From positions 241,873-305,872 of the forward strand of contig NZ_HG326653.1 of assembly GCF_000308295.2 (NCBI RefSeq): a DNA stretch of 64,000 nt. The letters are read 5' to 3'. The number at the start of each line of letters is the position of its first letter. Position 1 is the first letter of the stretch. The position numbers and the translations under genes were made by a program. The notes below the pieces were generated by a model that worked only from the letters and a program-made list of their open reading frames with translations, was not told where the DNA came from and did no database searches. Shown piece by piece: positions 35,363 to 43,077 of this stretch. Origin of the DNA: Afipia birgiae 34632 (GTDB taxonomy: Bacteria; Pseudomonadota; Alphaproteobacteria; Rhizobiales; Xanthobacteraceae).

Positions 35363-35746
35363 TCAGGGCTTTGCGGTCGATGCTGAGGTCGGCTCGCTGA
35401 GGATCTTCCGCATCACCGCAATTTCTTGACGCTGTTCGACGATGATTCCCTGCGCCAGCCGACGCAGCCGTTCATCCGTACCGAAGCGGAGCTCGATCTC
35501 GGCCATATCGATCGCGCCCTGATGATGAGGAATCATCATCGCCGCGAAATCGCGGTCCGGATTGCCCGTCGGTTTTACGGCCATCATGGCGTCGTGCATT
35601 CTCGCCATCGCGGCATCCATTACGGCGCTGAAGGTTGTTTCGTCTGCATGTGAGGTCGCGCCATGCTGGTGTAAGTCGGCAGCAGCAGCCCCGGCAATGG
35701 CGCTCGCCGCGACAAGGCCGAGGAGAAATGTTCGAATTGGTTTCAT
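35363..35746 (-). CDS. DUF305 periplasmic protein
   Basis: A 127-residue protein with a signal peptide (residues 1-23), a short histidine-rich stretch (DLHQHGATSH) and a DUF305 four-helix ferritin-like core with the signature MMIPHHQGAIDMA near 70-82. Members bind metals, including copper, and are often induced by metal or oxidative stress. It is the first gene of a unit with the propeller protein, preceded by a GGAATAA-N15-GTCTC promoter, so it is probably under an ECF sigma factor. Confidence 0.85.
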   Translation of the reverse strand: MKPIRTFLLGLVAASAIAGAAAADLHQHGATSHADETTFSAVMDAAMARMHDAMMAVKPTGNPDRDFAAMMIPHHQGAIDMAEIELRFGTDERLRRLAQGIIVEQRQEIAVMRKILSEPTSASTAKP

Positions 35747-35771
35747 GCCAGTGTCTCCTTTGAACGAGAGG

Positions 35772-35798
35772 GAGACAGTGCCGGCACGCGATTATTCC
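35772..35798 (-). promoter_or_regulatory. ECF-type promoter of the DUF305-propeller unit
   Basis: On the minus strand, GGAATAA (35798-35792), 15 bases, GTCTC (35776-35772), followed by the DUF305 start 26 bases on. The same elements precede sorA and the SnoaL-like gene. Confidence 0.6.
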
Positions 35799-35860
35799 CT
35801 CGCGCGCAATCTTCGTGAACACGAGACCGTGAGCGGGAAGGAGATTTTTTGCTCGGTCAT

Positions 35861-35887
35861 GGAATATGCCGGCGGCGGAGCTGTCTC
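35861..35887 (+). promoter_or_regulatory. ECF-type promoter of the SnoaL-sigma unit
   Basis: GGAATAT (35861-35867), 15 bases, GTCTC (35883-35887), 33 bases before the ATG at 35921. It is the divergent partner of the DUF305 promoter and would make the downstream ECF sigma gene self-activating. Confidence 0.6.
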
Positions 35888-35920
35888 TAGAGCGTCAACC
35901 CCGTTCAAGGAGAACTCTTC

Positions 35921-36346
35921 ATGCGCCTACCCACTCTCGCCGTTGCGGCCGCAGCCCTGGCAATCGCCGCATCCCCGGCCTTTGCCGGTCCCGCTGAAGA
36001 CATGGCCAAGGCCCGAATCGCCAGCATCGCCAAGGGCGACGTCGCGGCGGTCGTCGGCGCCTATGCGCCGTCCGCCACCCTTCACTGGGTCGGCGGACCT
36101 CTCGACGGGACATACGCGAGCCCCGACAAGCTCAAGGAGGTCTGGACGAAGTTTGCCGGAGCGCAGGGCGATCAGAAAACCACGATTGCGGCGCTCAGTG
36201 AGGCGGCGAATCCCAAAGGAGCCACCGTGACCGCCGATGTGGTCTTTACGGGCAAGAATACCGTGAAGGTGCGGTATATTCTTCTTTACAGGGACGGGAA
36301 ACTCGCTGACGAGATCTGGCAGGTCAATCCGAACGCGAGCTACTGA
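35921..36346 (+). CDS. Exported SnoaL/NTF2-fold protein
   Basis: A 141-residue protein with a clear signal peptide (AVAAAALAIAASPAFAGP) and a SnoaL-like/NTF2 cone fold: AKARIASIAKGDVAAVVGAY, then ATLHWVGGPLDGTY and VRYILLYRDGKLADEIWQVN. Periplasmic relatives are of unknown role. AAGGAGAA precedes the ATG. It leads a unit with the second ECF sigma and anti-sigma genes (75 bases apart). Confidence 0.82.
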   Translation: MRLPTLAVAAAALAIAASPAFAGPAEDMAKARIASIAKGDVAAVVGAYAPSATLHWVGGPLDGTYASPDKLKEVWTKFAGAQGDQKTTIAALSEAANPKGATVTADVVFTGKNTVKVRYILLYRDGKLADEIWQVNPNASY

Positions 36347-36421
36347 CCCCGATTCACGATGATCTGTTCGGCGAGGTATGCCGTGCCGGCGTCCTCGCCG
36401 AATGGATGAGGAGCTCAAGGG

Positions 36422-36928
36422 TTGGACGAGATCGCCAAGCTGATCGAACCGCAGATTCCTGCCTTGCGCAGGTACGCCTACGCGCTCGTCCGTGACCATG
36501 ACGCCGCCGACGACCTGGTGCAGGACTGTCTTGAGCGGGCCGTGTCGCGCTGGTATCTGCGCCGCGACGACGGTCACCTGCGGGCCTGGCTGTTCACGAT
36601 GCTTCGAAATCTCTACATCAATTCCTATCATCGACAGAAGCGTCGGGGCACTCGCGTTCGTCTCGACGAGTCGATAATGCCGAGCGTGGCACCAAACCAG
36701 ACCGATCAGCTGGAGATGAACGACGTTCTATCGGCGCTCGAAAGGCTGCCCGAGGATCATAAGTCGATCCTTCTGCTGATCGGGGTCGAGGACCTGTCCT
36801 ATGAGGAGACGGCGAGAGTGCTTTCGGTGCCGGTCGGCACCGTCATGTCTCGCCTGTCTCGTGCGCGACAAGGACTGCGCGCATTGCTGAGCGGTTCGCG
36901 CGTAACCCCGCTTCGGAGGGTCAAATGA
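36422..36928 (+). CDS. ECF-type RNA polymerase sigma factor, second
   Basis: A 168-residue group 4 sigma factor with region 2 (YAYALVRDHDAADDLVQDCL) and region 4 (ARVLSVPVGTVMSRLSRAR). It starts with TTG at 36422 after GAGGAG. The stop overlaps the anti-sigma start by the ATGA mode, so the two are coupled. It is distinct from the sigma at 28.7 kb but closely similar in region 4. Either could recognise the shared GGAATAA/GTCTC promoters. Confidence 0.9.
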   Translation: MDEIAKLIEPQIPALRRYAYALVRDHDAADDLVQDCLERAVSRWYLRRDDGHLRAWLFTMLRNLYINSYHRQKRRGTRVRLDESIMPSVAPNQTDQLEMNDVLSALERLPEDHKSILLLIGVEDLSYEETARVLSVPVGTVMSRLSRARQGLRALLSGSRVTPLRRVK

Positions 36929-37725
36929 CGAATACGCCCCTTCCGATCGGCGAAGACGATCTGCAGGCCTATGTCGACGACCGCCAGAGCGAGGTCCGGC
37001 GATCAGAAGTCGATGCCTACCTTGCGGATCATCCGGAACTCGCGGCCCGGCTGGCGGAGGACCGTGATCAGCGCGAGACGCTGCGCCGTCAGCTTGCAGG
37101 CAAATTTACCGAGCCAATCCCGTCCCGCTTGAGGGTCGCTAATATCCGCCTTTCGCGTCGGCACAAACGCGGCGTTTGGCTGCGAAACGGTATCGCGGCC
37201 GCCTTCTTACTGACCCTGGGTGGCGGGGCGGGATGGATTGCGCGGGGCACGGCGCCCGTTGAGATGCCACCGACGGTCGCCGTTACCCGCGACGCCGTTG
37301 CCGCCTACCGCACCTTTGTCGTCGAGGTGAACCATCCCGTCGAGGTGCGTGCGTCGGACGAAGCTCACCTCGTCCAATGGTTGTCAAAGCGGCTGGGGCG
37401 GCCGCTTCGTGTTCCGGATCTTTCAAGGTTCGGCTTTCGTCTGATGGGCGGCCGGGTCCTCCCGGCGGCGAGCGAAGCTGCGGCGATGCTGATGTATGAC
37501 GATGACAACGGCACGCGTCTGACCGTTTATGTGCGCGCCGCGGCGACTGGGGAGACCGCTTTCCGGTTCTGGAAAGAAGGCGACGTTTCTACCTTCGCCT
37601 GGCTTGACCAGGGCTACGGATTTGCGGTTTCGGCAGCTTCGGATCGCGACCGTTTGTTCCCGATCGCCGAGGCGGTTTATAAGACCCTCGATGGTGGGGT
37701 CTCTGTTCCGCGGCGAGACGGGTGA
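36925..37725 (+). CDS. Anti-sigma factor, membrane anchored, second
   Basis: A 266-residue protein with cytoplasmic anti-sigma domain (DDLQAYVDDRQSEVRRSEVD near 11-30), a transmembrane helix (NGIAAAFLLTLGGGAGWIA about 88-106) and a periplasmic part of about 160 residues (VEVNHPVEVRASDEAHLVQW). I see no zinc-binding histidine/cysteine signature. It overlaps the sigma gene by four bases and ends shortly before the LysR-type box ahead of yeiH. Confidence 0.85.
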   Translation: MTNTPLPIGEDDLQAYVDDRQSEVRRSEVDAYLADHPELAARLAEDRDQRETLRRQLAGKFTEPIPSRLRVANIRLSRRHKRGVWLRNGIAAAFLLTLGGGAGWIARGTAPVEMPPTVAVTRDAVAAYRTFVVEVNHPVEVRASDEAHLVQWLSKRLGRPLRVPDLSRFGFRLMGGRVLPAASEAAAMLMYDDDNGTRLTVYVRAAATGETAFRFWKEGDVSTFAWLDQGYGFAVSAASDRDRLFPIAEAVYKTLDGGVSVPRRDG

Positions 37726-37730
37726 TGGCC

Positions 37731-37786
37731 AATCGTTCGACACAGGCGAACAAAACGACAAAAACAATGCGTTGGATCGATTGATC
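37731..37786 (+). promoter_or_regulatory. LysR-type box, copy 2, ahead of the sulfate exporter gene
   Basis: Matches the box at 33821-33876 (opposite strand) at 45 of 56 positions, with the last 21 positions identical. The core GTTGGATCGATTGATC is a good candidate LysR binding site. The regulator is probably the product of the gene at 38920. Confidence 0.65.
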
Positions 37787-37826
37787 CGCTCGTGTGATTG
37801 CTCCCGGGCCATTAGGGGACAACACA

Positions 37827-38909
37827 ATGACCGCACTCGCTCGACAGCAATATGAAGACCAACCGGAACTGCTGCCACCGGGCCGCCTTCATCCTCACAG
37901 GATCGAAGGTAAGCCGCCGCGCGCAGCCTCGGTCTGGCCGGGGCTTTTCTTGACCGCCGCGGTCGCCGGAGCCGCGTTCGCTCTTCGGCAGGTGCCAGGC
38001 GTTGCCGCTTTCAGCCCGATGATCCTGGCGATCCTGATCGGGATCTTCTTTAACAATGTCGTCGGCACGCCGGTGCGCGCGAAAAGCGGAGTGACCTTCT
38101 CGCTGCGCAAGATCCTGCGTCTCGCCATCATCCTGCTCGGGCTCCAGTTGACCGCAACGCAGGTGGCGGAAGTCGGCTCGACCGGCATCGCTGTCATTGT
38201 GCTGACTCTGATTGCAACCTTTGTCTTCACGACGTGGCTTGGCCGGCTAATCGGGGTGGAGCGCAAGCTCGCGCAGCTGATCGCGGCCGGCACGTCTATC
38301 TGCGGCGCGTCGGCGGTTATTGCCACCAATACGGTCACTCAGGCTCATGACGAGGACGTTGCCTACGCCGTCGCCTGCGTCACGGTTTTTGGTTCGATCG
38401 CGATGTTTGTCTATCCGCTGTTGCCGGCGCTGCTCCATCTCAACCCACACGGCTACGGTCTGTGGGCGGGCGCGTCGATACACGAGATCGCGCAAGTCGT
38501 CGCCGCGGCATTCCAGGACGGCAAGCAGGCCGGTGATTTCGGCACGATCGCCAAATTGTCGCGCGTCATGATGCTGGCGCCGGTGGTTATCGCCTTGGGT
38601 TTATTGGCGGCGCGTAGGGCAGAACAGCATGGCCATGGCTACGTGCGCGCCAAGCCGCCGATGCCCTGGTTCGTTCTCGGCTTCATCGCGCTCGTTGGTG
38701 TCAATAGCGTGGTGACCGTTCCCGTAGAGGCAAAGACGATCATTGTGATGGTGACGACCTTCCTGCTCTCGATGGCGCTCGCCGCCATGGGTTTGGAGAC
38801 TGACCTTCGCAAGCTGCGTGCTAAAGGCGTTCGGCCCTTCCTGCTCGGTCTTGCATCCTTCCTGTTCATCGCGAGCTTCAGCTTGATGCTTGTGAAGATG
38901 ACGAGTTGA
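37827..38909 (+). CDS. YeiH-family putative sulfate exporter
   Basis: A 360-residue inner membrane protein with about ten transmembrane helices, family Cons_hypoth698 (YeiH/PSE). [20 protein letters not shown] and [18 protein letters not shown], the Gly-rich loop GTSICGASA, are diagnostic. It is thought to export sulfate (or sulfite or cysteine-derived anions). In this cluster it would remove the sulfate made by SorAB. AGGGGAC precedes the ATG at 37827. It is preceded by the LysR-type box and followed by the LysR gene 10 bases on. Confidence 0.9.
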   Translation: MTALARQQYEDQPELLPPGRLHPHRIEGKPPRAASVWPGLFLTAAVAGAAFALRQVPGVAAFSPMILAILIGIFFNNVVGTPVRAKSGVTFSLRKILRLAIILLGLQLTATQVAEVGSTGIAVIVLTLIATFVFTTWLGRLIGVERKLAQLIAAGTSICGASAVIATNTVTQAHDEDVAYAVACVTVFGSIAMFVYPLLPALLHLNPHGYGLWAGASIHEIAQVVAAAFQDGKQAGDFGTIAKLSRVMMLAPVVIALGLLAARRAEQHGHGYVRAKPPMPWFVLGFIALVGVNSVVTVPVEAKTIIVMVTTFLLSMALAAMGLETDLRKLRAKGVRPFLLGLASFLFIASFSLMLVKMTS

Positions 38910-38919
38910 GAGCCTTCCG

Positions 38920-39861
38920 ATGACCCTCGAACAACTGCGGATCTTCGTCGCCGTCGCCGAGCGGGAGCACGTCACGCAGGGCGCGCGCGATCTGAACTTA
39001 ACGCAATCGGCCACGAGCGCGGCGATCGCCGCGCTCGAGGCTCGTTATGCAACCAAGCTTTTCGATCGCGTTGGACGCCGCATCGTTCTGACCGAGGCCG
39101 GGCGACTGTTTCTCAGCGAAGCGAAGGCGGTGCTCGCCCGTGTCCATGCTGCCGAGAAGGTCCTGACGGATCTTGCCGATCTGACCCGCGGCTCGCTCGT
39201 CATCGCAGCCAGTCAGACCATTGCGAATTACTGGCTTCCGCCGTTCATCAAACGCTTTCGGTCGCAGTTTCCTGGCGTGGCCATCACTCTCACCATCGAC
39301 AATACCGATGGCGTCGCCCGACGGATCAATGAAGGCTTGGCTGATTTAGGGCTGGTCGAGGGCGAGATCGACGACCCGTCTGTCTCGGTCGCGCCATTCG
39401 CCGAGGATGAGCTGGTTCTCGTCGTGCCGCCGGATCACGCGTGGGCCCATGATCCCCGGCGACAGCCGGCCGAGCTCGGTGTCGGCCCCTGGGTTCTGCG
39501 CGAGCATGGCTCCGGCACGCGCGCCATCTTCGAAACCACCTTGTCACAATTCGGACTAGCACCACGAGACCTCGCGATATCTCTCGAACTGCCCTCCAAT
39601 GAAGCCGTCCGCTCCGCCGTCGAGGCCGGCGCTGGCGTCACCGTCGTGTCCGGCCTGGTGGTCAGCAACGCACTGAAGGCAGGAAGCCTCGTGCAGGTGA
39701 AGCTCGATTTGCCCAAACGGCGCTTCTTTGCCTTGCGCCACAAGGAATTCTCCATGACGCGCGCCCAGCGCGCCTTCCTGGATTTGATCGCGCCCAAGCC
39801 ATCTTTGACGCAACGTCATGTGCCAGTTCCGTCAAGAGGGCGAAATGACCAGCTATCTTGA
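38920..39861 (+). CDS. LysR-family transcriptional regulator (YeiE/CysB-like)
   Basis: A 313-residue LTTR with HTH (LRIFVAVAEREHVTQGARDL, then QSATSAAIAALEARYATKLF) and an effector domain starting RGSLVIAASQTIANYWLPP at about 92. This arrangement, LysR directly after a YeiH-type exporter, is the usual one for YeiE-like regulators. It presumably binds the two boxes ahead of yeiH and of the membrane protein-mdh unit. The last 17 bases overlap the start of the truncated cydA gene. Confidence 0.9.
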   Translation: MTLEQLRIFVAVAEREHVTQGARDLNLTQSATSAAIAALEARYATKLFDRVGRRIVLTEAGRLFLSEAKAVLARVHAAEKVLTDLADLTRGSLVIAASQTIANYWLPPFIKRFRSQFPGVAITLTIDNTDGVARRINEGLADLGLVEGEIDDPSVSVAPFAEDELVLVVPPDHAWAHDPRRQPAELGVGPWVLREHGSGTRAIFETTLSQFGLAPRDLAISLELPSNEAVRSAVEAGAGVTVVSGLVVSNALKAGSLVQVKLDLPKRRFFALRHKEFSMTRAQRAFLDLIAPKPSLTQRHVPVPSRGRNDQLS

Positions 39862-40047
39862 TCCGGTAATTCTCGCTCGCGCGCAATTCGCGTTTCCGGT
39901 GTCGTTCCATTTCATCTTCCCTGCCTTTTCGATCGGCCTGGCGAGCTATCTGATGGTCCTGGAAGCCTTGTGGCTGACGACCGGACGGGGAGTATATGCC
40001 AATCTCTATCGTTACTGGATCAAGATCTTTGCGGTCGTGTTCGGCGC
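39845..40047 (+). pseudogene. cydA: cydA, cytochrome bd oxidase subunit I, first 67 codons only
   Basis: MTSYLDPVILARAQFAF and SFHFIFPAFSIGLASYLMVL match the first helix of cytochrome bd subunit I, where a histidine ligates a haem b. After KIFAVVFG the sequence changes abruptly to the C-terminus of an IS3 OrfA (ARKLRALEDEN...), so the rest of cydA and any cydB are lost from here. GAGGGCGAA precedes the ATG. The remaining peptide would not be a working oxidase. Downstream of the LysR gene it suggests that the ancestral cluster coupled sulfite oxidation to a bd-type oxidase. Confidence 0.88.
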
Positions 40048-40151
40048 CCGCAAGCTTCGGGCGCTGGAAGATGAGAACGTCAAGCTGAAGAAGCTGTTGG
40101 GCGAGGCGATGCTCGACAACGCGATCCTGAAGGATGTTGCCGCAAAAAATG
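40048..40151 (+). pseudogene. IS3-family OrfA, C-terminal fragment
   Basis: RKLRALEDENVKLKKLLGEA and MLDNAILKDVAAKN are the leucine-zipper end of an IS3-family OrfA. The N-terminal helix-turn-helix part is missing because the fragment is fused in frame to cydA. It continues after the IS110 insertion as OrfB. Confidence 0.8.
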
Positions 40152-40388
40152 TATGACCCGCCCCATCCTTGCAAGAGCCTTTAAGCCGATGTCGAACAGT
40201 TTGCATAAATGTATCCGGCCTCTCGCGAGTGGGCCGCTGTTGCGGCCAGGCCATGATGAGATGCGCACGCCGTTCCCGAATAACTGGCTTCGGGCTGGAG
40301 GCCCGTTTTTTTGCCCAGGGCTTACGGTGCGCCGATCAACTGTCTCGTCATCAATTTCCCGAACCTCGCAATTGGTCGAGGACGGTCG
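40152..40388 (-). ncRNA. Possible IS110-type guide (bridge/seek) RNA region
   Basis: The non-coding end of the element, downstream of the recombinase. IS110-family elements encode a structured RNA that pairs with donor and target DNA. Several hairpins are visible, e.g. CGGGC-TGGAG-GCCCG at 40291-40305 followed by seven Ts on the plus strand. I cannot fold it or define the loops, so this is inference from the family. Confidence 0.35.
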
Positions 40389-41441
40389 TCAGGCCGAGGC
40401 CGGCGCCCGCCGCTCGTAGATTGTGCCCGGCTTGGTGATCACCACCCAGGCGACTCGGGCCATCTTGGCGGCAAGCGCCACGACGGCCTTGTTGTTGTGC
40501 ATTCGCTTCTGCAACCCGTCGAGCCAGCCGCCGAGGCGGTCCCGGGTGCGGTCGAGATGAAGCAGGCATGATCTCGCACCATGAACGAAGAGGCGACGCA
40601 GATACGAGCTGCCCCGCTTGCTGATCCCCAGCATCGTCGTTTTCCCGCCGGTGGAGTACTCACGAGGTACAAGCCCGAGCCAGGCGGCCATGTGGCGCCC
40701 TTTGCGGAACTGCGTTCCCTTGCCGGCCGCCGCGAGAAGCCCTGTGGCCGCAAGAGGGCCGATGCCCGGGATTGTCATCAGGCGCCTTGCGGTGTCGTCC
40801 GTGGCCGCGACGTCCTCTATCTCACGCGTCACCTCGGCGATGCGGGCTTCGAGCCCCCTGACATCCTCGAACAGGCTTGCCAGCAGACGCCGCATCGCTG
40901 GCGTCAGGTCGTTGCTCTCGTCCGCCAGCACGGCGGGAAAGTCAGACTTGAACCGGCCAGCACCCTGATGCATCGCGATCCCGTACTCGAGGCAGAAGGC
41001 CCGCATCTGGCAGATCACGCGGGTCCGTTGCGCGACAAGACGGTCACGGACCCGGTGGAGGGCCTGGAGGTCGACCTGCTCGGGTGATTTCACCTCGACG
41101 AAGCGCATCGTCGGACGCGAAACCGCCTCAGCGATAGCCTCGGCATCGATCTGATCGTTCTTGTTGCTCTTGATGTAGGGCTTCACGAACTTCGCCGGCA
41201 CGATGCGAACCGTGTGCCCAATCGCCTGGAGCTTACGCGCCAGCCATTGCGAACCGGGGCACGCCTCCATCCCGACGACGGTTGGAGCTGCGCGCTCGAA
41301 AAATTGCACGAGCGTCTCGCGCCGGAAGGTTGCTCGCTGGACTGGTGTGCCGGCGGCGTCGAGGCCGCAGTCGTGAAAGAGGTTCTTGCCCAGATCGATG
41401 CCGAACACAGCGGCATCGTGTGGCTTGTTGCGGATGGCCAT
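40389..41441 (-). CDS. IS110-family transposase (DEDD recombinase)
   Basis: A 350-residue site-specific recombinase of the IS110/IS1111 family: N-terminal DEDD RuvC-like domain (AVFGIDLGKNLFHDCGLDAA near 11-30, KSNKNDQIDAEAIAE) and a C-terminal Transposase_20 domain (LMTIPGIGPLAATGLLAAAG, GRHMAAWLGLVPREYSTGGK, LGISKRGSSYLRRLFVHGAR) with the catalytic serine region. AGGGAGCAGC precedes the ATG at 41441, so the 39 codons upstream are not used. Apparently complete. Confidence 0.92.
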   Translation of the reverse strand: MAIRNKPHDAAVFGIDLGKNLFHDCGLDAAGTPVQRATFRRETLVQFFERAAPTVVGMEACPGSQWLARKLQAIGHTVRIVPAKFVKPYIKSNKNDQIDAEAIAEAVSRPTMRFVEVKSPEQVDLQALHRVRDRLVAQRTRVICQMRAFCLEYGIAMHQGAGRFKSDFPAVLADESNDLTPAMRRLLASLFEDVRGLEARIAEVTREIEDVAATDDTARRLMTIPGIGPLAATGLLAAAGKGTQFRKGRHMAAWLGLVPREYSTGGKTTMLGISKRGSSYLRRLFVHGARSCLLHLDRTRDRLGGWLDGLQKRMHNNKAVVALAAKMARVAWVVITKPGTIYERRAPASA

Positions 41442-41514
41442 TTGCTGCTCCCTTCTATCGGACTCTGCCTCATCAGAATGAGGCGGGGAGACGGGGCGGA
41501 CCATCCCATTAATG

Positions 41515-41775
41515 CTGACGCCCGCCGCGAAGCGGGAGGCCGTGGCGCATGCCTGCACGGAGCACGGTGTGAGCCAGCGGCGGGCGTGTGAAGTCCTTGC
41601 GGTGGACCGCTCGAGCGTGCGCTACAGGTCCGTTCGCTCTGACGACGCCAGTCTGCGGGAAGCGATGAAGATGATGGCGTCGGAACGCCGCCGCTTCGGC
41701 TACAGGCGCATCCATGTGATGCTCCAGCGCCAGGGTATCTCGATGAACCTCAAGAAGCTCAGACGGCTCTATCGT
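41515..41775 (+). pseudogene. IS3-family OrfB, N-terminal fragment
   Basis: TPAAKREAVAHACTEHGVSQ, DRSSVRYRSVRSDD and ERRRFGYRRIHVMLQRQGIS are the HTH_21 start of an IS3 OrfB. After RRLYR the match ends and a sigma-factor fragment begins. The catalytic rve domain is absent, so the IS3 copy is dead at both ends. Confidence 0.85.
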
Positions 41776-42223
41776 GGGCTTTGGCGCCGCGACTTAATCG
41801 CGGAAGCGGACGCCGCGCTGATCAAGGCGAGGACGCTTGGCCCATCGGTTTCGCGCATTTTGCCGGCCCAGTTGTAGCGCACCTGGTGCTCGCGGCGGGG
41901 TCTGAAGGAACCGCCGCCCTGGGCAGCCGTTCTGTCGCTACGATCAGCTTCTGGAACTGCGCGACGACCTGATCGTGCGGCTGAACCGAGCGGTCGACCG
42001 GCCGAGATCGTAAGCGCCGCTGCCGCACTGTGCGAAGTCGAATCGCTCGCGTCACAATCTCTTGAAAACTTTCTTCCCTATCACGCGGTACGGGCCGATC
42101 TTTTCGCCCGCACTGGCCGAACTGACGCGGCGCTGGTCGCATACCGCAAAGCCCTTGCGCTCGAGCCGAGCGTCGCCGAAGCGCGCTGGCTTGAACGCAA
42201 GGCGCCAGCGCTCAAGAGGATTT
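41776..42223 (+). pseudogene. Decayed sigma factor of the DUF6596 (ECF41/SigJ-like) group, C-terminal part
   Basis: Fragments in different frames follow in the right order: LWRRDLIAEADAALIKA (41781-41831), RYDQLLELRDDLIVRLNRAV (about 41938-41997) and LCEVESLASQSLENFLPYHA...VRADLFARTGRTDAALVAYR...ALALEPSVAEARWLERKAPA to the stop at about 42223. This is the C-terminal half of sigma factors with a DUF6596 domain (normally ...LWDRALI..., ...YDQLL...NRAVA..., ...YHAVRADLLRRLGR). At least two frameshifts are present. The N-terminal half was removed where IS3 sequence begins. Confidence 0.7.
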
Positions 42224-42372
42224 AAGGAAAGGCTATTGTGTCGTCCATCACATCGCCACAAGACTTGAAAACATCACCCTCATCGTCGTCAGTCTACGAT
42301 TTGAATTTTCGGTCCAAATCTCGGTTTGAGAACAGTGACTGATGTGTGTTCGGCGCTGATGCCCCCCATCGG
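42224..42372. other. Junction between scrap region and mobilisation unit
   Basis: About 150 bases downstream of traD. In Ti-type transfer regions traG would begin here; only a 26-codon frame is seen, so traG is missing. Confidence 0.4.
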
Positions 42373-42639
42373 TCATGCCCGACCATGGTGCCCTTGCGCG
42401 ACGGTGGGCGTCTCTTCTTTCCGTTGCGCTGCGAACGCTTCTTTCCCCTTTTCGGCCCAGAGCATGCGGGCCTGTTCGCCATGATCGCTTTGCAGCTTGT
42501 CGGCCATCCAGAGCAGCGCGCCGTAGATCATGGCGCGGTCGTTGCCTGTCAGGTCGACGATCCCGGCCTTGACGACGAGGCCGCCGAGTTCGATCAGATG
42601 TCGCGTGCGCTTTCGGCGCTCCACCTGCCAGGCGCGCAT
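42373..42639 (-). CDS. traD: Conjugal transfer protein TraD (Ti-type)
   Basis: An 88-residue TraD accessory protein with the family core RRKRTRHLIELGGLVVKAGI and NDRAMIYGALLWMADKL, a helical protein of unknown biochemical function encoded beside TraC and the coupling protein TraG in Ti plasmids. The start ATG (42639) follows the traC stop by one base, giving tight coupling. A longer frame to 42765 runs through traC and is not used. The C-terminus is longer and more charged than in Agrobacterium. Confidence 0.85.
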   Translation of the reverse strand: MRAWQVERRKRTRHLIELGGLVVKAGIVDLTGNDRAMIYGALLWMADKLQSDHGEQARMLWAEKGKEAFAAQRKEETPTVAQGHHGRA

Positions 42640-42640
42640 G

Positions 42641-42967
42641 TCATGCCGCGCCCGCGCCGCCAGATGCCGGTTGCGCGCGGCCCGGTTGCGGTTGAGCGCT
42701 GCCCGCGTCGCGGTCAGACGCTGATGCAGCTCGCCGCGACCGGCCCTGAAAGAACGCGGCGCCACGCTTGGCCCATGCCTCCCTCTTTCCGGCGTCTTTG
42801 GTTTCGGCCAGCACGATCAGCGCGCCCGCCAGTTCGTCGGCGCTGAGGGCGTCGGCGCCGGTCGAGATGACCAGTTCGCCAAGCTGCTGCACCTTGCGGG
42901 CTTTCAGGTCTCGCGCCTTGTCTTCAAGCGACTTCAGTTCCGCGTCGAAGTCCCGTGGCTTGCGCAT
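42641..42967 (-). CDS. traC: Conjugal transfer protein TraC (Ti-type)
   Basis: A 108-residue TraC: KPRDFDAELKSLEDKARDLK, KVQQLGELVISTGADALSAD and KREAWAKRGAAFFQGRSRR. The family is an oriT-associated relaxosome accessory. The start is ATG at 42967, with GGAGG five bases before; another ATG three bases upstream is too close. It is transcribed away from traA, with oriT in between, as in Ti plasmids. The open frame continues far upstream through traA on the opposite strand but is a shadow there. Confidence 0.9.
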   Translation of the reverse strand: MRKPRDFDAELKSLEDKARDLKARKVQQLGELVISTGADALSADELAGALIVLAETKDAGKREAWAKRGAAFFQGRSRRAASASDRDAGSAQPQPGRAQPASGGAGAA

Positions 42968-43077
42968 CATGTCCTCCATAAGCTGTTGATGGAGCGATGA
43001 TAGTTGAGGGCCTGCCAGAATGCTGTAAGGTTGCCGGGACGGGCTGGAACGGCGCGAGCAGTCCCGAGAAATTAGTT

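Larger units (their letters stand above)
40152..41514 (-). mobile_element. IS110-family element inserted in the IS3 relic
   Basis: IS3 sequence ending GCAAAAAATG (40142-40151) resumes with CTGACGCCCGCC at about 41515, and the block between holds one IS110-type recombinase gene without terminal inverted repeats. The ends are approximate by a few bases. A 237-base non-coding stretch lies downstream of the recombinase gene, where IS1111-type elements keep their guide RNA. The recombinase appears intact. Confidence 0.85.

Noticed and set aside
40048-40151. CydA isoform with a novel C-terminus
   Set aside because: The tail is plainly the IS3 OrfA leucine-zipper end, so this is a fusion by rearrangement.
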